7,859 bases of DNA from an uncultured Flavobacteriales bacterium. GTDB lineage: Bacteria; Bacteroidota; Bacteroidia; Flavobacteriales; Crocinitomicaceae. Of this stretch, positions 1 through 6,145 are shown in pieces. The DNA is taken from the NCBI GenBank assembly GCA_946479125.1, contig CAMLET010000139.1, positions 1-7,859 on the forward strand, written 5' to 3'. The notes beneath the pieces were generated by a model, which saw nothing but the letters and a program-made list of their open reading frames with translations, did not search any database and was not told the origin of the DNA. A program made the translations under genes and the position numbers. How positions within the stretch are numbered: the stretch's first letter is position 1; the number at the start of each line of letters is the position of its first letter.

Positions 1-1089
1 AAACTTGTTAAACGTTATACCAACAACATCACGATTCTTTATGATGGTGATGCTGCCGGGATCAAGGCTTCTTTCCGCGGAATCGATTTGATTTTGGAGG
101 AAGGAATGAACGTGAAGGTGTTGCTTTTCCCTGACGGCGACGATCCAGATTCTTACTCAAAGAAAGTGTCGACTACCGAATTGATGGATTTCATCAAGGC
201 AAACACAAAGGACTTTGTGAGTTTCAAAACTTCACTTTTACTTTCTGATGCGAATAATGATCCCATTCAAAAAGCAAGCTTGATCAAAGACATCGTTCAG
301 TCGATTTCATTGATTCCTGACCAAATTACGCGTTCGGTATATTCAAAAGAAATTGCCCGCCAATTCGATATTGATGAAGCAGTGGTTCTAAACGAACTCA
401 ACAACAAGCGAAAGACAAGTCTTGCTAAAGAGTACAACGAACCTCAAATAAAAACGAATCCAGAACTTACAGATACAGTTTTTCAACCACAAGAGCAGCC
501 GAGTGAAGCCATTTATCAGCGGAAAGAGAAATATTCGCACGAGGAATATGATTTGATTCGAATCTTGTTGAAATATCCGGGTTACGCGCTTACAACAAAG
601 CATATCGATGAAAATGATGTGACCGTTGATGTGGAAGTAACAGTGAGTGAGTTGATCATTCATGAATTGCAGAAAGATGAATTGGTATTCACATATCCAC
701 TTTTCAAACGCATTTTCGATCACGTTCTTGCCGGATTGGAAGAGAAAACCTTGTACAAGACAGAATACTGGATGCGACACCAGGATCAGGAAATTGTACA
801 ATTCGTTGTAGAAATTGAAACGGATAATTACGAATTGAGTCCGCAGTGGCTTACAAAATACAAGGTTGATACCAATCATGAAACCGATAAACTAAAGACG
901 ATGGTCATGTCTAGTTTGTACTGTTTCAAGCAGCGAATCATTCAAAATAAGATCGACGAAATACGAATTGAACTTCAGAATGTTGACACAAATGATGAGA
1001 AGCTGTTAGACTTATTATCAGAACAGATAGTTTTGGACCGGGTTAAGCAAGAAATTGCTCAACAACTTGGACGAATTATTTTACCGTAA
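1..1089 (+). CDS. dnaG: DNA primase DnaG, 3' part (start lies before the window)
   Basis: DnaG makes the RNA primers for lagging-strand synthesis and works with the replicative helicase DnaB. Frame 1 is open from base 1 to a TAA at 1087-1089, giving 362 residues. The TTG at 88 is internal and not a start. The visible part begins inside the TOPRIM domain: residues 13-20 read LYDGDAAG, the metal-binding DxD motif of primases, and residues 43-52 read FPDGDDPDSY, the conserved DnaG block after TOPRIM. The remaining ~300 residues are mostly charged and helical, as expected for the DnaG helical region and the poorly conserved C-terminal DnaB-interaction domain. The zinc-binding and N-terminal catalytic parts lie upstream. 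The stop overlaps the start of the MscS-type gene by one base (TAATG), so the two are probably co-transcribed and translationally coupled. The identification is firm; the C-terminal domain assignment rests on family knowledge. Confidence 0.93.
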   Translation, partial: KLVKRYTNNITILYDGDAAGIKASFRGIDLILEEGMNVKVLLFPDGDDPDSYSKKVSTTELMDFIKANTKDFVSFKTSLLLSDANNDPIQKASLIKDIVQSISLIPDQITRSVYSKEIARQFDIDEAVVLNELNNKRKTSLAKEYNEPQIKTNPELTDTVFQPQEQPSEAIYQRKEKYSHEEYDLIRILLKYPGYALTTKHIDENDVTVDVEVTVSELIIHELQKDELVFTYPLFKRIFDHVLAGLEEKTLYKTEYWMRHQDQEIVQFVVEIETDNYELSPQWLTKYKVDTNHETDKLKTMVMSSLYCFKQRIIQNKIDEIRIELQNVDTNDEKLLDLLSEQIVLDRVKQEIAQQLGRIILP

Positions 1090-2201
1090 TGGATTTTCTA
1101 ACAGTCAATCATTTTCAATTTGGTCCTTATTGGGTTAGTAAACTGAATATTGTCATTATTGCAATACTCATTTACCTTTCCATTATCCTTCGCAGAGTTG
1201 TTCAGCGCGTTCTGAAAAAGTACCTGAGCGAAGCCAACATTCGTTTAGACGGCAAGAAAGAAACTTACCTAAAGATTTTCAGTCAGTTGGTTTATGTGCT
1301 TGCAGCATATTTATCTTTCCTCAGTTTCAAGATCAATAACGGACATAATCCTTCGGCTACTTTTGAGAATTTCCTTCAGTACAAGTTCATCAAAACATCT
1401 AAGATTGACTTGAGTTTTGGGAATATTGTTCTGGCCATTACTATTTTCTTTATCGCGAAAGTCGTTCTAAACATCGTTCAGCTTTATTTACAACGTCGTT
1501 TTAAGAAAGAAGGAAAACTCAGCCGAGGAAAAGAGTTCGTTGCTATTCAGGTTGCGAAATACATTATTTACACAGTCGCAATTATTGCAGCATTAGCAGC
1601 ATTGGATGTGGAACCATCATTATTCCTGGGAGGTTCTGCGGCAATCTTAGTTGGTTTAGGACTTGGACTTCAAGACGTTTTCAAAGACATGTTTTCCGGA
1701 TTTGTTTTACTTTTTGAAGGAAGCATCAGAGTTGGAGATGTGATTGAAATGCATGACGGAAAATCGAGCGAATCCATCGTAGCAAAAGTCCTTAAGATCA
1801 ATATTCGAACTACGCAAATTGAAACCCGCGACGGAAACGTTTTGATCGTTCCGAATACAAAACTGACTCAGGAATACATTGAGAACTGGAGTCACGGTTC
1901 TACCCTTTCGCGTTTTCGAATTTACCTGACTGTTCATTACGGATCGGATACTGATTTGGTGAAAGAATTGTTGATCCAAGCTGCAAAAGCGCATCCAAAA
2001 GTAAAAAAGGAACAACCTATTCAGGTTCGCGTAAATGATTTCGGGGAAAACGGCTTAAGTATGGAATTGATTTTCTGGGCCGACCAAAACTGGGATATCA
2101 ATGAATATAAAAGCGACATCCGTTTCGAAATCGATAGACTTTTCCGTCAGAATAATATACATATTCCGTATCCACAACGCGAGGTGATCGTCAGAAATTG
2201 A
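1089..2201 (+). CDS. MscS-family small-conductance mechanosensitive channel
   Basis: This is a 370-residue inner-membrane protein of the MscS family, which opens under membrane tension to release solutes during hypo-osmotic shock. Hydrophobic segments lie at about 20-37, 62-80, 109-133 and 151-172, followed by the pore helix region at 176-210. That region carries the Gly/Ala pattern GGSAAILVGLGLGLQDVFKD, typical of MscS TM3, and FSGFVLLFEG. Next come the beta domain (RVGDVIEM at 214-221, then IETRDGNVLIVPNTKL at 244-259) and the alpha/beta C-terminal domain, ending in IPYPQREVIV, which closely matches the usual MscS ending. Five predicted helices are more than the three of E. coli MscS, but extended forms are common. 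ATG 1089 shares its A with the dnaG stop, and no better start is visible. No unusual residues were noticed. Confidence 0.93.
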   Translation: MDFLTVNHFQFGPYWVSKLNIVIIAILIYLSIILRRVVQRVLKKYLSEANIRLDGKKETYLKIFSQLVYVLAAYLSFLSFKINNGHNPSATFENFLQYKFIKTSKIDLSFGNIVLAITIFFIAKVVLNIVQLYLQRRFKKEGKLSRGKEFVAIQVAKYIIYTVAIIAALAALDVEPSLFLGGSAAILVGLGLGLQDVFKDMFSGFVLLFEGSIRVGDVIEMHDGKSSESIVAKVLKINIRTTQIETRDGNVLIVPNTKLTQEYIENWSHGSTLSRFRIYLTVHYGSDTDLVKELLIQAAKAHPKVKKEQPIQVRVNDFGENGLSMELIFWADQNWDINEYKSDIRFEIDRLFRQNNIHIPYPQREVIVRN

Positions 2202-2281
2202 AAATGTAAAATGGAGAATTGATCAGGAAGGTAGTCTTCTTTTAAATTTTGTATTCTCAATTTTCAATTCTCATTATCTTT
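2198..2281. repeat. Degenerate inverted 7-bp repeat arrays between the mscS-type gene and ppa
   Basis: Cut in steps of seven from 2198, the left part reads ttgaaaa, tgtaaaa, tggagaa, ttgatca (2198-2225) and includes the stop codon of the channel gene. From 2240 the right part reads ttttaaa, ttttgta, ttctcaa, ttttcaa, ttctcat, tatcttt (2240-2281), which is roughly the reverse complement of the left unit. The two halves are in the same 7-bp phase. Between them is a small hairpin, gaag (2227-2230) / cttc (2236-2239) with loop gtagt, followed by a T-rich run, so the region could fold and weakly terminate the dnaG operon. The repeat is degenerate; only the ttctcaa-type units are close copies. It is convincing mainly because the neighbouring spacers show the same period. 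Confidence 0.5.
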
Positions 2282-2282
2282 G
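2248..2282 (+). promoter_or_regulatory. Probable Bacteroidota-type promoter of ppa
   Basis: TTTG at 2248-2251 and TATCTTTG at 2275-2282 match the Bacteroidota -33 (TTTG) and -7 (TAnnTTTG) boxes; the -7 match is exact. The spacer is 23 bp, at the long end of the known range. The spacer consists of three 7-bp units. Only five bases separate the -7 box from ATG 2288, so the transcript would be leaderless or nearly so. The match is read by eye; the start site is inferred. Confidence 0.5.
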
Positions 2283-2287
2283 TCGTC

Positions 2288-2977
2288 ATGAAACCAGAAG
2301 TACAACAACTTATTGCAGCGATGAGCAAGCGCTTCACATCGCACCCTTGGCACGGAATTGAGATCGGTGAAAAACAACCGAACATCGTTAATGCTTTTAT
2401 TGAGATCATTCCAAGTGATTCAATTAAATACGAAATAGACAAAGCATCAGGATATATTATGGTTGACAGACCACAAAAATTGTCGAACCACATGCCTTGT
2501 TTATACGGATTTGTTCCTCAAACATATTGTGGTGATTCAATTGCTGCATATTCAAATGAAAAAACCGGTCGCACGGATATTACAGGTGATGGTGATCCAT
2601 TGGATATTTGTGTATTGAGCGAGCGTTCATTCAACCACGGAAATATTTTGTGTGACGCTAAAGTAATTGGTGGTTTCCGCATGATCGACGGTGGAGAAGC
2701 AGATGATAAAATCATCGCTGTTTTGAAAGGTGATCAGGCTTACGGAGATGTAAACGATATCAGCGAAATGCCGAAAATGGTAATCGACCGTGTTCGTCAC
2801 TTCTTTCTTACTTACAAAGATTTGGATGGAGCTGCTAAAAATGTTGAGATCACTCATGTTTACGGAAAAGACGAAGCTTACGAAGTCATTAAACGTTCAA
2901 GCGACGACTACAAAGCAAAGTTTGGAAATGCTAATGATGAATTGGCAGAGGCTTTGACAAGTTTGTTTGCACTTTAA
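2288..2977 (+). CDS. ppa: Inorganic pyrophosphatase, soluble family I
   Basis: This cytoplasmic enzyme hydrolyses pyrophosphate to two phosphates, pulling DNA, RNA and aminoacyl-tRNA synthesis forward; it needs Mg2+. ATG 2288 gives 229 residues; an upstream TTG at 2249 would add an implausible 13-residue stretch encoded by the promoter region. The family signature DGDPLD at 101-106 supplies the metal-binding Asp trio (E. coli D65, D67, D70). Other active-site residues are in place: K47 and E49 (KYE), R61, Y73, D134, D139, K141, and Y176-K177 in FFLTYKD. Compared with E. coli, the stretch between Y73 and the DGDPLD signature is about 14 residues longer, and it contains YGFVPQTY, which resembles the YGAFPQTW block I recall from yeast pyrophosphatase. 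The enzyme should be active. It has its own likely promoter and is not obviously in an operon. Confidence 0.93.
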   Translation: MKPEVQQLIAAMSKRFTSHPWHGIEIGEKQPNIVNAFIEIIPSDSIKYEIDKASGYIMVDRPQKLSNHMPCLYGFVPQTYCGDSIAAYSNEKTGRTDITGDGDPLDICVLSERSFNHGNILCDAKVIGGFRMIDGGEADDKIIAVLKGDQAYGDVNDISEMPKMVIDRVRHFFLTYKDLDGAAKNVEITHVYGKDEAYEVIKRSSDDYKAKFGNANDELAEALTSLFAL

Positions 2978-2981
2978 ATAA

Positions 2982-3036
2982 ATTTCAGATTGTTGATTTC
3001 GGATTTTGGATTGATTCCATCTGAATTCCGAAATCA
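2982..3036. repeat. Inverted 7-bp repeat array upstream of the S23-type gene
   Basis: In steps of seven from 2982 the sequence reads atttcag, attgttg, atttcgg, attttgg, attgatt, then changes orientation to ccatctg, aattccg, aaatcat. A perfect 9-bp inverted repeat is formed by gatttcgga (2995-3003) and tccgaaatc (3027-3035), with a 23-base gap. A second inverted pair is ttcagat (2984-2990) and atctgaa (3019-3025). The word tccgaaatca (3027-3036) recurs exactly at 3472-3481 on the other side of the S23-type gene. The stem could end ppa transcription, but there is no U-run for a standard terminator. Confidence 0.55.
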
Positions 3037-3061
3037 TCTCTTCAAATACTAAGATAATTAT

Positions 3062-3433
3062 ATGGCTACAAAAAGCTTCGAGGAAACCGAATTATGGCAA
3101 GACGCGATGGCTTTATGTACACGTATTTACTTTATTACTCACAAAAGTGGGCTGGATAAAGATTTTGGATTAAAAGATCAAATCCGAAGATCAGCAGTTT
3201 CAGTTCCGTCAAATATATCGGAAGGCTTTGAACGTGGAAGTAATAAGCAACTTATTTATTTTTTGTACATCGCCAAAGGTTCTTGTGGTGAACTTCGAAC
3301 TCAAATTCAAATTGCCCACAACCTTGAATACATTGAGCCAATTGAATTTAATGAATTGAAAGAAAAGACAAACTCTATCAGTAAGCAAATTGCTGGTTTC
3401 ATTAAATATCTAGAGCAGAATCCAAGTAAATAA
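3062..3433 (+). CDS. Four-helix-bundle protein, S23 / 23S rRNA intervening-sequence type
   Basis: The product has 123 residues and matches the S23/IVP four-helix-bundle family by its characteristic core: FGLKDQIRRSAVSVPSNISEG at about 35-55, with FLYIAKGSCGELRTQI at 67-82. Some members are encoded in intervening sequences within 23S rRNA genes of Leptospira and other bacteria, and the Avd protein of diversity-generating retroelements has the same fold. Most stand-alone copies, like this one, have no known function. No reverse transcriptase, variable repeat or rRNA gene is near, so a retroelement role is not supported here. The length is normal and no residue looks lost. Flanking 7-bp arrays with the same word on both sides (2982-3036 and 3437-3485) suggest that gene and repeats could have moved together, which is inference. 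ATG 3062 is the only sensible start; no promoter box was recognised. Confidence 0.88.
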   Translation: MATKSFEETELWQDAMALCTRIYFITHKSGLDKDFGLKDQIRRSAVSVPSNISEGFERGSNKQLIYFLYIAKGSCGELRTQIQIAHNLEYIEPIEFNELKEKTNSISKQIAGFIKYLEQNPSK

Positions 3434-3436
3434 AAA

Positions 3437-3485
3437 TCTTGAATCCGAAATCCGAAATCCGAAATCCGAAATCCGAAATCAATAA
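3437..3485 (+). repeat. 7-bp tandem repeat (tccgaaa, five perfect copies) upstream of the DUF2911 gene
   Basis: Five exact copies of tccgaaa run from 3444 to 3478. In the same phase they are preceded by tcttgaa (3437-3443) and followed by tcaataa (3479-3485) and tttaaaa (3486-3492), which look like decayed units. The array begins three bases after the S23-type stop codon and ends just before the DUF2911 start at 3496. The unit contains no stop codon on either strand, which creates spurious open reading on both strands through the repeat. Confidence 0.92.
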
Positions 3486-3495
3486 TTTAAAATAT

Positions 3496-4329
3496 ATGAA
3501 AACATTAATCGTAACATTAAGCCTCGCATTTGCAGGAACTGCAGTAGCACAATTGGCTCCACAGGCTAGCCCGGCGGCAAAAGTTGAACAACGAGTTGGT
3601 TTGACAGATTTGACAATCAAGTATTCTCGTCCAGGAAAGAAAGACCGTGTGATTTTCGGTGAACTACTTCCGTATGGTGAAGTTTGGAGAACTGGTGCAA
3701 ATGAGAATACCACTTTCACTTCAAGTGATGTGTTGATCTTCGGAAAAGACACGTTGAAAGCAGGAACTTATGCGCTTTACACTATTCCAAATAAGGATAA
3801 GTGGGATTTGATCTTCTACGGAGTTGCTACAAACTGGGGAACACCAGATACGTGGGACGAAAGTAAAGTTGTTTTGAAGACAAGCTCAACAGTTATAACA
3901 ACTAAAATGGTTACAGAATCATTTACGATCAACATTACAGATTTGAAAAGTTCAGGTGCAGCTATTCAATTAATGTGGGATCAAACATTGGTTTCTTTCC
4001 CATTCACAGTTACAACTGATGCTAAAGTAATGGCGAATATCAATAAAGTAATGGCCGGACCAAGTGCAAACGATTATTACGCTTCTGCAAATTACTATTA
4101 CACAGAAGGTAAAGATTTGACGAAAGCTGCAGAATGGTGTAAAAAAGCTGTTGATGCAAATCCGGAAGCATTTTGGATTCAATTGTTGATGGCTAAAATT
4201 CAGGCTAAACAAGGATTGAAAAAAGAGGCTGTTGCAACCGCTCAAAGTGGAAAAGCGATTGCTGAAAAATCTAAATACGACGATTACGTAAAAGAATTCG
4301 AAACGATCATCAAAGAGAATTCGAAGTAA
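3496..4329 (+). CDS. Secreted DUF2911 protein with TPR-like C-terminus
   Basis: ATG 3496 gives 277 residues with a classical signal peptide (1-19, cleavage AVA before Q19). An in-frame open stretch from 3439 would prepend 19 residues translated from the tccgaaa repeat, hiding the signal peptide, so it is rejected. Residues ~22-170 match DUF2911, a family of Bacteroidota envelope proteins of unknown function: note VGLTDLTIKYSRPGKKDR (34-51), YGEVWRTGANE (60-70), LKAGTYALYTIP (87-98) and WDLIFYG (103-109). Residues ~190-270 are helical with TPR-like features (YYTEGKDLTKAAEWCKKAVD followed by a second helical pair), suggesting a protein-contact tail. It is probably periplasmic. It is followed by a strong terminator, so it ends its transcription unit. 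No function can be given beyond the family. Confidence 0.9.
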   Translation: MKTLIVTLSLAFAGTAVAQLAPQASPAAKVEQRVGLTDLTIKYSRPGKKDRVIFGELLPYGEVWRTGANENTTFTSSDVLIFGKDTLKAGTYALYTIPNKDKWDLIFYGVATNWGTPDTWDESKVVLKTSSTVITTKMVTESFTINITDLKSSGAAIQLMWDQTLVSFPFTVTTDAKVMANINKVMAGPSANDYYASANYYYTEGKDLTKAAEWCKKAVDANPEAFWIQLLMAKIQAKQGLKKEAVATAQSGKAIAEKSKYDDYVKEFETIIKENSK

Positions 4330-4348
4330 TAATATTTGAACAAATTTG

Positions 4349-4387
4349 AAAAAACTCTCTCCTGATTATTCAAGAGGGAGTTTTTTT
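4349..4387. terminator. Intrinsic terminator after the DUF2911 gene
   Basis: The arm ctctctc (4355-4361) pairs with gagggag (4374-4380), with one U-G wobble, flanked by six A's (4349-4354) and seven T's (4381-4387) that extend the stem and give the U-run. The hairpin can continue past a C-A mismatch with tg/ca. The A- and T-runs make it usable from both strands. It lies 20 bases after the stop at 4329. Confidence 0.85.
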
Positions 4388-4457
4388 GTTTACCTTAACT
4401 CTAAGCAAACATTAATCCTTGAAAACAACTTTTTTAAGGTTGAAACGTCTTTTGATT

Positions 4458-5150
4458 ATGAAAACTGGCATCTGCTTCCTTCTATTACTTTTTACTGCTT
4501 GTTCCTCATTTGGTCAAATAACTTACAGTTATGACGCAAAAATGAGTGAGTTGTTTTTCAATTTAGATCTGGATTCCTCGAAAACAGTAATCGAAAAACA
4601 AATCACCAAAATCCCTGATTTCCATTTTAAAACCTTAGAGAAAGTAGACACCGTATGGTTAGTTGGCACTAATACTTACTATACCTTTCCAAGATCGACA
4701 GTTTTTGGAATGCCATGCTTTACGTCCAATAGAACTTCTGAAGATCAGTTCAAACCAGATTCATTGAAGATCTTTCTTGGTGGTGGAAGTGGTATAATTT
4801 CATTAAATCACAATAGCGATTACCGATCATATTCTCAAAACACCAAAAGCTTCACCATTGAAACAGTTGAAATTATTAGAGATTTCACAGAAGAAAAATC
4901 GGCAGGTGCAGCATATGACAGCATTTGTGCTACCCTTAAAGAGTTGTACAGTATTGAGGGATTTGTGAACCAAACGGAAATTGAAGGGAAACGTTATTGG
5001 AGTTTTCCTGTTTCTATGACGGAAGAAGAAGCCGAGATCTATTATGAAAAACGCATCAATGTGGATTTCTATCCACCAAGCGAAGAAAATCAAGCATATA
5101 CAGTAAAATTAAGCTATTCGAAATCTTTCTGGAACGAGAATACGATCTAG
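4458..5150 (+). CDS. Secreted protein of unknown function
   Basis: I do not recognise this family. ATG 4458 gives 230 residues starting with a signal peptide (MKTGICFLLLLFTACSSFG, then Q20). A TTG at 4419 in the same frame would bury it behind 13 basic residues and is rejected. Cleavage before Q20 follows the pattern of the neighbouring secreted proteins. Alternatively C15 (FTAC) could be a lipoprotein cysteine, though Phe at -3 is atypical and no Bacteroidota surface-export signal (acidic run after Cys) follows. The mature part has alternating hydrophobic strands, a Gly-rich turn at 108-112 (GGGSG), three cysteines if C15 is counted (C15, C87, C157), and a Glu-rich helix near 188-198. It has no transmembrane segment after the signal. 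It sits alone between a terminator and a repeat-containing spacer. Confidence 0.72.
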   Translation: MKTGICFLLLLFTACSSFGQITYSYDAKMSELFFNLDLDSSKTVIEKQITKIPDFHFKTLEKVDTVWLVGTNTYYTFPRSTVFGMPCFTSNRTSEDQFKPDSLKIFLGGGSGIISLNHNSDYRSYSQNTKSFTIETVEIIRDFTEEKSAGAAYDSICATLKELYSIEGFVNQTEIEGKRYWSFPVSMTEEEAEIYYEKRINVDFYPPSEENQAYTVKLSYSKSFWNENTI

Positions 5151-5162
5151 TAAGTGAATCTC

Positions 5163-5234
5163 CGAATTGACTAATCAGCGAATCATTAAATTCGCTAATT
5201 ACCTAATAACTAAATAGACAAGTAACTAAATTTA
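5163..5234. repeat. Degenerate 8-bp repeat array in the 5151-5339 spacer
   Basis: In steps of eight from 5163 the sequence reads cgaattga, ctaatcag, cgaatcat, taaattcg, ctaattac, ctaataac, taaataga, caagtaac, taaattta. The loose consensus is (c/t)(t/g/a)aatnan. It includes the hairpin agcgaat (5177-5183) / attcgct (5190-5196). Copies are imperfect, so this is less certain than the 7-bp arrays. The rest of the spacer (5241-5339) holds nothing I recognise beyond a weak TATCTTCA at 5311. Confidence 0.4.
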
Positions 5235-5240
5235 GTTACT
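5221..5240. repeat. Perfect 20-bp palindrome
   Basis: Bases 5221-5240 (agtaactaaa followed by tttagttact) are their own reverse complement. The site overlaps the end of the 8-bp array and lies 100 bp before the SH3-like gene. It could be an operator for a dimeric regulator or an RNA hairpin with an 8-bp stem. No U-run follows, so it is not a standard terminator. Confidence 0.7.
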
Positions 5241-5339
5241 CCCCCGTATTCAAAGGGTTTCAAGAATGATCAATTAAGAAACGTCCCACCCCATTTCCGT
5301 TCAAATTCCTTATCTTCATTCCGCTTAAAACAAATACGC

Positions 5340-6107
5340 ATGTCGAACTACCTTAGACCGCTTCTTCCAATTTCCATATACGAAAACCACGACCTTAACT
5401 CCTCCATTATTGGAACATTGGAACCTAAAGTTCTTGTAAAGTACAACAGAGAGAAGCGAAGAAATGGTGTCAACTGGATAGAGATCTACATGAAAGACGA
5501 CTCAAAAGCGTACATTCAAAAATCGGAATTGTATACGCTTTGTACCAGTGTGAGTGTTCGAAATGATAGCATTCAGGGATTCAACTATAAATGGATCGAT
5601 CCCAAAAACGAAGGACAAATGCTCCCTTTTGAGCAGGTAGTTTTCAAAAATTCAGAACTCAAACCAGGTTTTGAGCGTTTTAAAATGAATGCCCTTTCCG
5701 GCAGTGACGAAGAGGACAAAGAAATTATTTTCGAGTATGATACTTCTTTAATTGAGGTCAACACATTCAAACTGCTTCGTGAACAGGAAATCTATCAACT
5801 CAAACCTTATTATCCGAAAGCTGAATTTCTCATTGAAATAGATAATCTAAAAGATCAAAGGGGATTCATCCTTAACGGATCTAAACTAAAGGAACAAGGC
5901 GAAGAAGTCTTCGAAGTACTTTTTTGGGGAATTATTATTGCAACTGTCATTGCGCTTTTTGTAGCATTCTATCAGGCGGGCTGGATTGTTGTCAGCGGCT
6001 TAATGGTTCTTGTTGGTTTAGGTGTTGCATTCGTTGTTCTGATCGCAGCAATGATAGTTAAAGAAATTCTACGCGGAATTATTAAACAAATTGTAAAACG
6101 CTTTTAA
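5340..6107 (+). CDS. SH3-like domain protein with two C-terminal membrane helices
   Basis: The product has 255 residues. Residues ~8-66 resemble a bacterial SH3 domain: the order PISIYENHDLNSSIIGTLEP, then VNWIEIY (44-50) and KAYIQKSEL (56-64) follows the usual pattern of short strands ending in a Trp-Ile-x-Val-like strand and a Gly/Ala-Tyr-Ile turn. Residues ~70-190 are a polar region without a recognised family. Two hydrophobic helices lie at about 193-211 and 215-240, followed by a basic tail (KEILRGIIKQIVKRF). There is no signal peptide, so the simplest topology places both the SH3-like part and the tail in the cytoplasm, unlike most bacterial SH3 domains, which face the envelope. ATG 5340 fits the domain start. 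No function can be assigned. Its stop is 38 bp before the vWA gene, so the two may share a transcript. Confidence 0.75.
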   Translation: MSNYLRPLLPISIYENHDLNSSIIGTLEPKVLVKYNREKRRNGVNWIEIYMKDDSKAYIQKSELYTLCTSVSVRNDSIQGFNYKWIDPKNEGQMLPFEQVVFKNSELKPGFERFKMNALSGSDEEDKEIIFEYDTSLIEVNTFKLLREQEIYQLKPYYPKAEFLIEIDNLKDQRGFILNGSKLKEQGEEVFEVLFWGIIIATVIALFVAFYQAGWIVVSGLMVLVGLGVAFVVLIAAMIVKEILRGIIKQIVKRF

Positions 6108-6133
6108 TCTGTAACCCTGTTCTTTTCTTTCGC

Positions 6134-6141
6134 TATATTTA
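6134..6141 (+). promoter_or_regulatory. Possible -7 promoter box before the vWA gene
   Basis: TATATTTA matches TAnnTTTG except for the last base. It lies four bases before ATG 6146, the same geometry as the box before ppa. No TTTG is found at the expected upstream distance, so this may be chance in AT-rich sequence. Confidence 0.25.
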
Positions 6142-6145
6142 TTCG

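Noticed and set aside
388..879. 163-residue minus-strand open frame
   Set aside because: It is antisense to dnaG with a Phe/Ile-rich composition typical of reverse-strand shadows in AT-rich genes.
3062..3433. Avd component of a diversity-generating retroelement
   Set aside because: Only the fold family is shared. No reverse transcriptase, template repeat or variable target gene is present in the window.
3439..3495. Upstream extension of the DUF2911 gene (19 extra residues, NPKSEI repeated)
   Set aside because: These residues are translated from the tccgaaa tandem repeat, which has no stops. The extension would hide a good signal peptide starting at ATG 3496.
3402..3752. Minus-strand 116-residue open frame with an ISDFGF repeat
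   Set aside because: It reads the tandem repeat on the reverse strand and is antisense to two well-supported genes. The length comes from the stop-free repeat.
4346..4534. 62-residue plus-strand open frame
   Set aside because: It begins inside the terminator hairpin and overlaps the secreted gene at 4458 in another frame. The product has no recognisable features.
5221..5240. Palindrome as an intrinsic terminator of the 4458 gene
   Set aside because: The stem is AT-rich and is followed by a C-run instead of T's, so it does not fit the standard form.
5311..5318. TATCTTCA as a promoter box for the SH3-like gene
   Set aside because: Only four of the six fixed positions of TAnnTTTG match and no TTTG lies at the right distance upstream.
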